Positions 8,358 through 16,397 of a stretch of 64,000 nucleotides of DNA are shown in pieces. Source of the stretch: Hydrogenophaga sp. (GTDB taxonomy: Bacteria > Pseudomonadota > Gammaproteobacteria > Burkholderiales > Burkholderiaceae_C); the NCBI RefSeq assembly GCF_026125825.1, contig NZ_JAHCKK010000009.1, positions 1 to 64,000 of the forward strand. The letters are read 5' to 3'. The notes beneath the pieces are model-generated. The model was not told the origin of the DNA. It ran no database searches and saw only the letters and a program-made list of their open reading frames with translations. Within the stretch, counting starts at the first letter, position 1. Every line of letters starts with the position of its first letter. The position numbers and the translations under genes were made by a program.

Positions 8358-9071
8358 ATGAACGAACGCCGGCACGAGACCTGGGGCCTGTCGCCCGACG
8401 ATGTGGCGCTGTGGCACCGCCACGACTACCTGGCCGACCGCCTGCGCATCCGCAAGGGCAACCTGTTGTACGGCCAGGGCGAGGTATCGCCCCACTTCTT
8501 CCTCATCGTCTCTGGCGAGGTGCGCGTGTCCTGCTTCGAGGAAAACGGCCAGGAAATCACCATCGAAGTGATGGGCCCCAACGCCTTGTGCGGCGATGCC
8601 CCCGCCTTCGATGGCCTGCCGCGCTTCTCGACCGCTGTCGCGCTGCGGGACTCGGTGGTGCTGCGGTACGACGCGCGGCGCCTGCGCGACGCCTTCGCCA
8701 CCCACCCCGAACTGGCGCTGTCGCTGCTGCGCATCGTCAGCATCAAGCAGCGGGTGCTGGCCATCCGCCTGGAGTACGCCTTCTCCTACCCGCCGGAAGA
8801 GCGCATCTTCCACCTGCTGCGGCGGGTGGCCGCCACGTTCGGCACCACCACACCAGAGGGACGGGAGATCACCGTCCACCTGACCCACGAGCAGGTCGGG
8901 CGCATGACGGGCACGTCGCGCGTGACGGTGACGCGGGTCATCAACCGCCTGCGCAACCGCAAGCAGCTCATCGTGCGGGGCCAGCGCTTTGTCATCCCGC
9001 ACGACGATTCGAGCGGGGGCGGCGCAGAGGCCTGGCCCGAGACCCGGGCCGAAGCCTCCAACACCCGCTGA
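8358..9071 (+). CDS. Crp/Fnr-family transcriptional regulator
   Basis: About 237 residues: an N-terminal cyclic-nucleotide-binding-type beta barrel (FFLIVSGEVRVS, then EVMGPNALCGDAPAFDG) and a C-terminal winged HTH (LTHEQVGRMTGTSRVTVTRVINRL). There is no N-terminal Cys cluster, so it is not an Fe-S oxygen sensor. The recognition helix reads SRVTVTR, lacking the Glu usual in Crp and Fnr, which fits a non-canonical half site. An in-frame ATG at 8316 would add 14 residues; I prefer 8358 because the extension contains a rare CTA codon, though neither start has a clear ribosome site. It sits in the middle of the genes carrying the GTATC-N4-GATAC sites and may control them. Confidence 0.9.
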   Translation: MNERRHETWGLSPDDVALWHRHDYLADRLRIRKGNLLYGQGEVSPHFFLIVSGEVRVSCFEENGQEITIEVMGPNALCGDAPAFDGLPRFSTAVALRDSVVLRYDARRLRDAFATHPELALSLLRIVSIKQRVLAIRLEYAFSYPPEERIFHLLRRVAATFGTTTPEGREITVHLTHEQVGRMTGTSRVTVTRVINRLRNRKQLIVRGQRFVIPHDDSSGGGAEAWPETRAEASNTR

Positions 9072-9074
9072 GGC

Positions 9075-9482
9075 TTACGCCTGGGCCGGGGCAGGCCCGT
9101 TGTCGTTGTCCATGTCGAGCATGGCGCGCCATTGGCCCGCCACCTTCTTCCACACCACCACGTACTTGCCGACAAAGCTCACGGGGCCTTCGTCCTTGGT
9201 CATGCTGATGCGGTAGTGGCCGATGTCGTAGGCCATGTCACCCGCATCCGACACATGCAGGGTCGGCGTGTACTCGGCCACGAAGTCCTTGCGCTGCAAG
9301 TACCCGCCCCAGACGGCGCGCAGGTTTTCCCGCCCGGTGGCCAGAGGTCGGCCCGGCGGCATGTAGGTGGCGTCTTCGGCGTAGATGGAAAGAATCGTCT
9401 CGAGGTCACGATCGCGAATGGCCTTCATCCATTCCTGATAGCGCTGGGTGATCGCCGCGACGGCGTCCTGATGGGTTTTCAT
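9075..9482 (-). CDS. SnoaL-like/DUF4440-type protein, copy 1
   Basis: A 135-residue NTF2-fold protein. The opening (AAITQRYQEWMKAIRDRDLETILSIYAED), the PPGRPL segment and the C-terminal VVWKKVAGQWRAMLDM match the ketosteroid-isomerase-like/SnoaL_3 families, whose members are isomerases, cyclases, hydrolases or small-molecule binders. GGAG lies 7 bases upstream of the ATG. It is convergent with the Crp/Fnr gene (3 bp apart) and has a GTATC-N4-GATAC-like site about 78 bp upstream, which links it to the cassette. Catalytic role not predictable. Confidence 0.85.
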   Translation of the reverse strand: MKTHQDAVAAITQRYQEWMKAIRDRDLETILSIYAEDATYMPPGRPLATGRENLRAVWGGYLQRKDFVAEYTPTLHVSDAGDMAYDIGHYRISMTKDEGPVSFVGKYVVVWKKVAGQWRAMLDMDNDNGPAPAQA

Positions 9483-9553
9483 GTGATCTCCAATGGTTGC
9501 TGTGCAGCCTTTTCTGCACCACCCGATGGTGCGGGCCGACCGCGCGGGTGTCT

Positions 9554-9567
9554 GTATCGACAGATAC
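9554..9567. promoter_or_regulatory. Candidate operator, copy 3 of GTATC-N4-GATAC
   Basis: GTATCGACAGATAC matches the motif in both 5-bp half sites, with GACA as its spacer. Its centre is about 78 bp before the start of the first SnoaL-like gene, a spacing close to that of the other copies. Confidence 0.65.
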
Positions 9568-9598
9568 CAGCCGCGCCCGGACGGCTCGCGCGCGGCGC

Positions 9599-9988
9599 TC
9601 AGCGGCCGAGCTTGCGCAGCCGATCCCCCATGTCCGACCAGACCTCCTTGGAGACGATCAGGTCTTCGACGATCTCGAACCGGTCCACATAGCGGACGCC
9701 TTCAAAGACCACGCCGTCGGCAAAGACGCCGGACACCACGCCCTGCGCATACACCACCGTGGCATCGGTTCGCTCAGCCCGCTCCATCGGGCCGTAGGTG
9801 TACAGCACCGACTCGTAGCGGGGTCCGCTCCAGGCGAGGAAATCGGCCACCTCGTGGAACACGGTCGGGCCGGGAAAGATCAGGCGCGCGCCCGGTGCCA
9901 GACAGGCCTGCGCGCGCGGCGCATCGCGGTCGTTGACGGCCTGGATAAAGCGACCGATCAATCGGCGCGCCCGTTCGAGTTCATTCAT
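9599..9988 (-). CDS. SnoaL-like NTF2-fold protein, copy 2
   Basis: A 129-residue protein with an NTF2-like pattern: helical start (ARRLIGRFIQAVNDRDAPRAQACLAPGARLIFPGP), then beta strands ending in YVDRFEIVEDLIVSKEVWSD, a common SnoaL-like C-terminus. It differs clearly in sequence from the other SnoaL-like protein 110 bp away, so they are not a recent duplication. A GTATC-N4-GATAC copy is centred 61 bp upstream of its ATG. Possible roles are isomerase, cyclase or ligand binding of the monooxygenase product; none can be chosen from sequence. Confidence 0.82.
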   Translation of the reverse strand: MNELERARRLIGRFIQAVNDRDAPRAQACLAPGARLIFPGPTVFHEVADFLAWSGPRYESVLYTYGPMERAERTDATVVYAQGVVSGVFADGVVFEGVRYVDRFEIVEDLIVSKEVWSDMGDRLRKLGR

Positions 9989-10042
9989 GTTCGGCCCCTG
10001 GAAGATGGTGCGCCGATTCTGCGCAGCTTCAGTCCTGCGGGC

Positions 10043-10056
10043 TGTATCGCCCGATA
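10043..10056. promoter_or_regulatory. Candidate operator, copy 4 of GTATC-N4-GATAC
   Basis: GTATCGCCCGATAC has both half sites intact. It lies in the 155-bp divergent region, 61 bp before the second SnoaL-like gene and about 94 bp before the LysR gene, so it could act on either or both. Confidence 0.7.
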
Positions 10057-10143
10057 CAACGCCGGCTCCGGCACCTCAGGCGCGCGCCAAAGGCGGTATG
10101 CTGGCTGGCCGCACCGGCCCGCAGCGGCCATGAAAGGCATCGA

Positions 10144-11166
10144 GTGAGGAACCCATCGCAGCGGCTCATGGCCGCCCTGCGTTTTCGCCAGCTGGAACTG
10201 CTCAGCACACTGGCCGACACCGGCAACATGCGGGCCGCGGCGCAACGGCTTCACATGACCACGGCCGCGGTCAGCAAGGGCCTCAAAGACGTCGAGGCGC
10301 TGTTCGAGCAGCCCCTGTTCCACCGTCTGCCGCGCGGCGTCGTGCCCACCGTGGCCGGCACGCTGGTGGTGCAGCGCGGGCGCGTGCTGCTCTCGGAGAT
10401 GGAGCAACTCTCCGACGAACTCGCCGCACCGCTGCGCCCGCTGCACGAGCGGCTGAAGATCGGCGCCACACCGTTCCTCACCTGGACCGTGCTGCCGCGC
10501 ATCCTCTCGGCGCTCCAGGCACAGGGCCAGCTCTGCGGCGTGCTGCTGCTCGAAGGGCGGCTGGCCGACATCTCGCGCCAGCTCGAAGCCGGCGAGGTGG
10601 ACGCCCTGATCACCATGGACACCCCCTCGGAACTGGGCAGCCTGTCGGCCCAGGGCTTCACCATCGAGCACATCGGGCTGGAGCAATGGCGCGTGGTCTG
10701 CTCGCCCCGGCATGCGCTGGCCTCAGGGCGCACCGCCCAAAGCCCACCCCTGCGCTGGGCCGAGGTGGCCCAGGCCCCGTGGATCCTGCCCCCGCGGCCG
10801 ACCAACTCGCGCATGATGCTGGAACACACGCTGCGCGGGCACGGGTTGCCGGCGCTCATCCCGCACATCGAGACCATGAGCGCGATCACGCACCTGGAGC
10901 TGGCGGAGCACAACCTGGGCCTCACGCTGGCGGCCCAGGGCACGCTGACCGAGCGGCTGCAGCGCGGCAGCCTGGTGGAGCTTGCGATGGAAAGCCTGCC
11001 CCCGCCGGTGCCCATCGCCATGGTCCACCGCCGCGGTGGCAACGACCGCGCTCAGCTGGCCGGGCTGGCCGCCGCCGCGCACCTCGCCAGCAGCGCATCG
11101 GCACCGCCACCGGCGATGTCCAGCGCGTCAAGCAGGAAATTGTCGGCTCGGAAATCGCGCCCGTAG
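10144..11166 (+). CDS. LysR-family transcriptional regulator
   Basis: Up to 340 residues. The N-terminal HTH is clear (FRQLELLSTLADTGNMRA.. then MTTAAVSKGLKDVEALFEQPLFHR), followed by a LysR substrate-binding domain. The frame opens with a GTG at 10144; an ATG at 10168 (MAALRF) is an equally likely start. The C-terminal tail of about 35 residues (Ser/Pro/Ala/Lys-rich) overlaps the convergent dehydrogenase gene by 115 bp, so the last part is probably dictated by the opposite coding strand. It may regulate the adjoining SnoaL-like gene or the whole cassette together with the Crp/Fnr protein. Confidence 0.9.
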   Translation: MRNPSQRLMAALRFRQLELLSTLADTGNMRAAAQRLHMTTAAVSKGLKDVEALFEQPLFHRLPRGVVPTVAGTLVVQRGRVLLSEMEQLSDELAAPLRPLHERLKIGATPFLTWTVLPRILSALQAQGQLCGVLLLEGRLADISRQLEAGEVDALITMDTPSELGSLSAQGFTIEHIGLEQWRVVCSPRHALASGRTAQSPPLRWAEVAQAPWILPPRPTNSRMMLEHTLRGHGLPALIPHIETMSAITHLELAEHNLGLTLAAQGTLTERLQRGSLVELAMESLPPPVPIAMVHRRGGNDRAQLAGLAAAAHLASSASAPPPAMSSASSRKLSARKSRP

Positions 11167-12134
11167 GCCACGGCCAGCAGGCTCAGGCAGGCCGAGAGCA
11201 CCGGCGTGGGCACCCCGGCCGCACGGCCGAGCGCCTCCAGGAAGGCCAGGCCGAACGGCGCGTCTTCCAGCACGTAGCGGTGCTGCAGCGAAGCCGGCCC
11301 GTTGGGGCTCATGCCGTTGCCGGTGATTGCCGCGGCCATGGTGTGCAGCGGCCCTTCGGGCACGTGGTACGAGCGCGCGTAGTGCTGCCGCAGCGAGGGC
11401 ACCTCCAGGCCGAAGCCCTGCGCCACCGCGCGGCGCTCGACGTCCAGCGCCTCGGCCATGCGCCCCACCACCGCCGTGAAGTGGCCAAACAGCGACCAGG
11501 CCTCGCCCACCTCCATGCGCGTGAGGTTCGGGATCACCTCGGCCGCGTGCGCGATCGGGTTGATGTTGGCCAGCGTGGGCGTCAGCAGGTTGTCCGCCAC
11601 GACAAAACGGTCGCCGAAGCAATCCGCGCACATCTGCTGCGCCTGCGCCGGCTCCAGCGGCCCCAGCGTGGCCATGTCGATGCGGCTGCGCAGCGGGTTG
11701 ATGTGCAGGCGGCCGTCGGGCTGGAAGTGCGTGGTCGTGAGCGTGGTGCCCCAGCCACTGACCTGCACACCCTCGGCCGCCGCGGCGATCCACAGCGGCG
11801 CCAGCGACAGCGCGCCGCTCACGATCACGTGCTGGCCAGGACGCCAGCGCGCGTTCAGCGGCCCGAGCACGCTGGCATAGGCATCGGCCGGCAGGCAGAC
11901 CAGCACCACATCAAACTCGGCGAGCCGATCCGGCGAGGCCAGCCACTCGACCTCGACCTCACCGCTGACGGCCCCCGCGCAAGTGAAACTGGCGCGGTCC
12001 CCGTGGAGGCGCACCCGGCGCCCGGTGGGCGACCACAGGGCCGGCTCGAGGCCGTCCCGCGCAAGAAAGGCGGCGGCGGCGCAGCCGATCGGCCCCGCGC
12101 CCACGATGGCGACGCGCGACGTCATGCGGCGCAT
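11052..12134 (-). CDS. NAD/NADP octopine/nopaline dehydrogenase-like protein
   Basis: A 360-residue protein with an N-terminal Rossmann motif VAIVGAGPIGCAAAAFLARDG and a C-terminal alpha-helical domain containing ANINPIAHAAEVIPNL, which resembles the conserved N-P-x-x-H region of opine dehydrogenases. Such enzymes reductively condense amino acids with keto acids, or run in reverse to degrade opine-like compounds. The stop of the upstream Bug receptor and this ATG share a base (TGATG), so the two are co-translated; the receptor may deliver the substrate. The start at 12134 is chosen for that coupling; ATG 12125 is possible. Exact substrate unknown. Confidence 0.82.
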   Translation of the reverse strand: MRRMTSRVAIVGAGPIGCAAAAFLARDGLEPALWSPTGRRVRLHGDRASFTCAGAVSGEVEVEWLASPDRLAEFDVVLVCLPADAYASVLGPLNARWRPGQHVIVSGALSLAPLWIAAAAEGVQVSGWGTTLTTTHFQPDGRLHINPLRSRIDMATLGPLEPAQAQQMCADCFGDRFVVADNLLTPTLANINPIAHAAEVIPNLTRMEVGEAWSLFGHFTAVVGRMAEALDVERRAVAQGFGLEVPSLRQHYARSYHVPEGPLHTMAAAITGNGMSPNGPASLQHRYVLEDAPFGLAFLEALGRAAGVPTPVLSACLSLLAVAYGRDFRADNFLLDALDIAGGGADALLARCAAAASPAS

Positions 12135-13111
12135 CAGTCCAGCGAGAGCTTGCGCTCGCGGATCAGCCGGCCCCACCGCGCCAGGTCTTCGGCCGCGTCC
12201 TTGCGCAGCTCCGCCGGGCCGGCCGCGACCAACTCGATGCCCTGCTGGCGCAGGCGGTCCTTGAGTTCGTCGTTCTTCTGCACGCTGCGCACCGCCTCGT
12301 AGAGGCGATCGATGATGGCCGCCGGGGTGCCGGCCGGGGCAAACAGCGCGAACTTGGTGGCCGACTCAAAGCGCGGCACGCCCGCTTCTTCCACCGTGGG
12401 AACCTGAGGCAGCACCGGGCTGCGCGTGCTGCCGGAAACCGCCACCGCCTTGAGGCGGCCCGCGCGGATCAGCGGCACGGCCACGCCGATGTCGACAAAG
12501 CCCAGGTCCACCTCGCCGGAGGCCACCGCCAGCGTGGCCGGACCGCCGCCCTTGTAGGGAATGTGCGTGATGGAAGTGCGCGTCAGGTCCTTGAACAGCT
12601 CGCTGGCCAGGTGGCTCGTGGAGCCGTTGCCGCCCGACGAGTAGTTCAGCCGGCCTGGCTGCTGCCGGGCCAGTTCGATCACGTCCTTGACGCCCTGCGC
12701 GTTGAGCGTGGGCCGCACGGTGAGGATCAGCGGGCTGGTGCCCACCAGCGCGACGGGCGCGAGCGCGTCGGGGCCGTAGGGCAGCGGCTTGATCAGGTGC
12801 GGGGCGATCGCGTAGGTGCTGTTGGTGGCCAGGATGATCGTGTAGCCATCCGGCCGGGCGCGGCTGGCCTCGCTTTGGGCGATGGTGCCCACGGCGCCCG
12901 CCCGGTTGTCCACCACCACCGGCTGCTCCAGCTGCTTGGCCATGTGAGCCGCCAGGTGGCGCGCCAGCAGGTCGGTCGCGCCGCCCGCCGTCCAGCCCAC
13001 GAGCAACTTGATGGTCTGGTTCGGGTAGGTGCTCGCCTGCGCGAAGGCGGCGGGGGCGGTACCGACCGCGATCGCGGCCAGGCCCGCGGCCAGTGCTTGT
13101 TTCAGTGTCAT
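12134..13111 (-). CDS. Bug-family periplasmic receptor (TctC-like)
   Basis: A 325-residue extracytoplasmic receptor of the Bug family used by tripartite tricarboxylate transporters. It has a Sec signal peptide ending in AAFAQA, then the family pattern YPNQTIKLLVGWTAGGATDLLAR, VVDNRAGAVGT and the second domain's HIPYKGGGPA. No TctA or TctB membrane genes are nearby, so it is one of the orphan receptors common in this bacterial group. It is the first gene of an operon with the opine-dehydrogenase-like enzyme and is divergent from the TetR gene. Confidence 0.93.
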   Translation of the reverse strand: MTLKQALAAGLAAIAVGTAPAAFAQASTYPNQTIKLLVGWTAGGATDLLARHLAAHMAKQLEQPVVVDNRAGAVGTIAQSEASRARPDGYTIILATNSTYAIAPHLIKPLPYGPDALAPVALVGTSPLILTVRPTLNAQGVKDVIELARQQPGRLNYSSGGNGSTSHLASELFKDLTRTSITHIPYKGGGPATLAVASGEVDLGFVDIGVAVPLIRAGRLKAVAVSGSTRSPVLPQVPTVEEAGVPRFESATKFALFAPAGTPAAIIDRLYEAVRSVQKNDELKDRLRQQGIELVAAGPAELRKDAAEDLARWGRLIRERKLSLD

Positions 13112-13265
13112 CGTCGCAACCTCAGGGTGTTTCGCTGGTCGCGAGTCTAGGCAGCGGCACGCGCCACCACCAGCGAAGCCTTTTCAAGAGGTCTTAACCG
13201 GCGGTGAACGCAGGCACGGTCGTGCGCCGACCCGGCTTCGTATACTTGCCGTCCCCCTCCCTCCA

Positions 13266-14036
13266 ATGCAGTCCGCCAAGGCGTCTCCCGTGAACCCGCT
13301 CCCCGTGGCCAGAACGCGAAAATTCCAGACCAAGGCCAAGACCCTGGACGGCCAGGCCCAGCTGCGCCAGCGCTTCGTCGAAGCCGGCAAGGCGCTGCTC
13401 AAGGCGTCGCCCGACAGCGCACCTTCCCTGCGCAAGGTGGCCGAGATCACGGGCTATTCACCGAGCGCGCTGTACCGCTACTTCGCGACCAAGGCTGAAC
13501 TGATGTACGCGATCCGGGAGGAGTTCCTGGATCGTTCCGTAACCTATGCACAGGCCCGCATCCAGGGCGAGCAAAACGCGACGCAGCGCCTGCGCCTGGG
13601 CTTCGAAGCCCTGGTGCAGTTCTGGGTGGAGAACCCGGACGACTTCCGCCACGTCTACAGCTACCGCGCGCGCGACGAAGATGGCGATGCGGTCAAACCG
13701 GTGCTGCGCGACCAGTCGTCCATCCAGGCCGCGCGCGGTTTCAGTGTGTCGCTGGTGCGTGACTTCTTCCAGCACCACGACGTCGAGCCGAGCGACGAAC
13801 TGATCCAGCAGTTCACCGACGCCATCGTGGTGGCCACCCACGGCGTGGTGGCCGTTCCCCTGGGCAGCCCGAGCATGCGCTATTGCCCGAGCGAGGTGAT
13901 GGCACGCACCACGGTGCAGGCCTTCATCGGCTCATGGACCGACTTCATCGACTTCATCAAGGCGCACCGCCTGACCCGCCGGCCCACGGCCGAGCAGTTC
14001 CTCAACTACCTGGACACGGTCACGCGCCTGTCCTGA
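13266..14036 (+). CDS. TetR-family transcriptional regulator
   Basis: A 256-residue regulator: after a basic N-terminal stretch, an HTH of TetR type (LRKVAEITGYSPSALYRYFATKAELMYAI at about residues 60-90) and a helical ligand domain. A near-consensus minus-10 box TATACT at 13241-13246 lies only 20 bp before the ATG, while no convincing ribosome site is seen. It is divergent from the Bug/dehydrogenase operon and convergent with the porin, so it could control either the small operon behind it or the aromatic-type locus that ends at 14.08 kb. Confidence 0.9.
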   Translation: MQSAKASPVNPLPVARTRKFQTKAKTLDGQAQLRQRFVEAGKALLKASPDSAPSLRKVAEITGYSPSALYRYFATKAELMYAIREEFLDRSVTYAQARIQGEQNATQRLRLGFEALVQFWVENPDDFRHVYSYRARDEDGDAVKPVLRDQSSIQAARGFSVSLVRDFFQHHDVEPSDELIQQFTDAIVVATHGVVAVPLGSPSMRYCPSEVMARTTVQAFIGSWTDFIDFIKAHRLTRRPTAEQFLNYLDTVTRLS

Positions 14037-14038
14037 GC

Positions 14039-14067
14039 AAAAAAAAGCCGGGGACAGGCCCCGGCTT
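14039..14067 (-). terminator. Rho-independent terminator of the liv-Rieske-porin operon
   Basis: Read on the minus strand, AAGCCGGGG and CCCCGGCTT pair perfectly around a 5-base loop and are followed by a run of eight T. It lies 18 bp beyond the porin stop and 2 bp beyond the convergent TetR stop, and marks the end of the seven-gene operon. Confidence 0.88.
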
Positions 14068-14084
14068 GGCGATGCGTGCGCGCG

Positions 14085-15092
14085 TCAGAAGACGTGCTTC
14101 ATGCCGACCGAGACGGTGCTGCGGCTGCGGTCCGAGCCCACCTTGCCCGCACCGTTGAGCGCCGACAGCGTGATGCCGCTGACCCGCGTGCGGTCGGTCT
14201 CGACGTACACCTCGGTGCGCTTGGACAGTGCGTACTGCGCGCGGATGGCCGCGACGGAACGCGCGCCGGTGGCCGGCGTTTCGCTCAGGTTGCGGTAAAG
14301 CACACCCGAGAGCGTGACCTTCTCGGTCAGCGGGTGGATCGCGCCCACCGAGTACAGGCGGTCCTTGCGCTGCACACCACGGCGATCGTTCGAGACCATG
14401 TTGTACGCGTGCAGCGTCGTGCCACCGCTCAGCTTGTACTTCAGCGCCACCAGGTTGGTGGTGCGCTTGCCGGTGGCGGCCTTGTCGGTCTGGTGCGTCA
14501 GGCCCACGGACAGCGCGCCCAGCGGGGCCATGAGCATGGCGCCGAACGAACCGCTCACGCCCTGGACTTCGCTCACCGCGTACATCAGACCCACTTCCAC
14601 GCCGTTGAGGCTGTGGCGGTACTTGAGCGAGTTGTCGTTGCGCAGCGCGTACTGCGAGCCCACGAACCAGGCGGTCTCGTCGTAGCCGCCCACGCCCAGC
14701 ACGTCGTACATGTTCATGCCCAGCACCTCGTGAGTCAGCGTGTACTGCCGGCCGGCGCTCACGCGACCCCAGTTGCCGCCCAGCCCCACCCAGGCATGGC
14801 GGTTGAACGCCCGCGTGGCATCGAACGCCGTGCCGTTGTCGGGATTGAACCCCTGCTCCAGCTGGAAGGTCGCATACAGGCCGCCGCCAAGGTCCTCGCG
14901 GCCGCGCACGCCAAAGCGCGAGGCGCCATAGGCCCCCGGGGTGAGCGACATCAGCGACGAGGTGCTGGTGTTGGTGTTGTTCTGGTAACGCAGGCTGGCG
15001 TCGACCACGCCGTACAGCGTGGCCTGGGCACTGGCCGCCTGGGCAGCAGCCAGCGCCACGGCCCCCAGCAGGGAATCGCGGAATTTTTTCAT
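14085..15092 (-). CDS. Gram-negative porin (general bacterial porin family)
   Basis: A 335-residue outer-membrane porin. Signal peptide MKKFRDSLLGAVALAAAQAASAQ, then the family start ATLYGVVDASLRY, the SRFGVRGREDLGGGLYATFQLE segment, AWVGLGGNWGRVSAGRQY, and a C-terminal Phe (VSVGMKHVF) needed for barrel assembly. It is the last gene of the operon with the Rieske oxygenase and the liv transporter, so it probably gives outer-membrane access to the same anionic, perhaps aromatic, substrate. Confidence 0.95.
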   Translation of the reverse strand: MKKFRDSLLGAVALAAAQAASAQATLYGVVDASLRYQNNTNTSTSSLMSLTPGAYGASRFGVRGREDLGGGLYATFQLEQGFNPDNGTAFDATRAFNRHAWVGLGGNWGRVSAGRQYTLTHEVLGMNMYDVLGVGGYDETAWFVGSQYALRNDNSLKYRHSLNGVEVGLMYAVSEVQGVSGSFGAMLMAPLGALSVGLTHQTDKAATGKRTTNLVALKYKLSGGTTLHAYNMVSNDRRGVQRKDRLYSVGAIHPLTEKVTLSGVLYRNLSETPATGARSVAAIRAQYALSKRTEVYVETDRTRVSGITLSALNGAGKVGSDRSRSTVSVGMKHVF

Positions 15093-15154
15093 CTTGTCTC
15101 GCAAATGGGTGGAAATAGGCGCCTCGTCTCGGGGCGCCTGACGGGCAGGAAAGC

Positions 15155-16378
15155 TCAGCTGTAGTAGTTGCCGGACTTCACCTGAATGGCGGGCGCGTTC
15201 GCGTCGAACGTCACGCCAATGGGGGTCTCGCCTTGCTGCACTTTCTGCACCTCGGCCTTGAGCATGCGCTGCACCATGGACACGCCACGATCCGACATCG
15301 CCAGGTGCCACTCGCCATGGCGCGGCTGCGTGCCCTGGCCCGTCTGCGCCTCGGCGTCGCCGGGGAAGGCCTGGCGCTCTTCCTCCGTGAGTTCGCTCCA
15401 GTACTTGCCGTTGTGCATGGCCAGGCCCCGATAGAGCTGGCCGCGCGTTTCGGCCGTCACCTTCGACACCCAGAAGGTGGTGTGGCTGTGATCGTCCACC
15501 GGCACGTACCAGCCCAGGCCCGGGGCCTGGCCTTCGCTGGCGTCCACGCGCGGCACGGCCGAGATGTTGGGCATGAAGACCGAGTTGATCCGCGTGAGCT
15601 TGCCGCCGTTGTCCAGGGTACGGTGGGCGTGGTAGACCACCCCGTCTTCCGTATAAGACCACTCCACCTTGGGCATGGAGATGAACTTCTCGGAGAACTG
15701 AACGCCGCTGAACGTGGAGTGCAAGACCTGCACGTGGTAGGGGTCCATCACGTTCTCGAAGTCCTGCAGCCAGTTGCACGGCACGATGGACGGCGCGTTG
15801 TAGTCGGCGTACCCGCCAAAGCCCGAGTTGTCGACTTCGTAGGACTCGCCTTCGGCCAGGGTGTCCATGTGGGAGAACTTCGGCATCTGGGGCTGCTTGT
15901 CGGCCGGGCCGAAGTACGCGAAGACCAGGCCGTACTTCTCCTGCGTGGGGTACCAGGGCTGGCGCGCCACTTCCTTGCGCGCGCCACCGTTGGGTTCACA
16001 GGGTTGCTCCAGGCATTCGCCGTCAACGCGGAACAGCCAGCCGTGGTAGCAGCAGCGGATGCCCTCATCTTCCACGCGGCCGTAGTACAGGCTGGTGCCC
16101 CGGTGCATGCAGTGGGGGTACAGCAGGCCGGTGCGGCCCTTGCCGTCGCGAAACAGGATCAGGTCTTCGCCGAGCACGCGCACCTTGCGGGGGCGGGAGG
16201 TGGCATCGCTGGAGAGCGCCACCGGGTGCCAGAAGCGGCGCAGATACTCACCCATGGGCGTGCCAGGGCCGACCTGCATGAGCAGCTGGTCCGGCTGGCC
16301 GGGCGTGCGGCCATAGGCGCGCCCCTGGGCGTCGGCCAGGGAAGAGGGCGTGGGGGTCTGTTGGTTGCTTGCGTTCAT
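15155..16378 (-). CDS. Rieske non-heme iron ring-hydroxylating oxygenase, oxygenase component
   Basis: A 407-residue oxygenase subunit of the phthalate/vanillate-type (class IA) group. The Rieske motif is complete: CMHRG and, 17 residues on, CCYHGW. The mononuclear iron site is seen in NWLQDFENVMDPYHVQVLH (His-x4-His), with a C-terminal Asp expected further on. Enzymes of this group mono- or dioxygenate aromatic acids or O-demethylate them, using electrons from an FMN/2Fe-2S reductase; a matching reductase is encoded divergently at 20995. Gap to livF is 19 bp, so it belongs to the transporter operon. Substrate not predictable beyond aromatic acid-like. Confidence 0.93.
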   Translation of the reverse strand: MNASNQQTPTPSSLADAQGRAYGRTPGQPDQLLMQVGPGTPMGEYLRRFWHPVALSSDATSRPRKVRVLGEDLILFRDGKGRTGLLYPHCMHRGTSLYYGRVEDEGIRCCYHGWLFRVDGECLEQPCEPNGGARKEVARQPWYPTQEKYGLVFAYFGPADKQPQMPKFSHMDTLAEGESYEVDNSGFGGYADYNAPSIVPCNWLQDFENVMDPYHVQVLHSTFSGVQFSEKFISMPKVEWSYTEDGVVYHAHRTLDNGGKLTRINSVFMPNISAVPRVDASEGQAPGLGWYVPVDDHSHTTFWVSKVTAETRGQLYRGLAMHNGKYWSELTEEERQAFPGDAEAQTGQGTQPRHGEWHLAMSDRGVSMVQRMLKAEVQKVQQGETPIGVTFDANAPAIQVKSGNYYS

Positions 16379-16397
16379 GGGTTGTTCTCTCCAGTGA

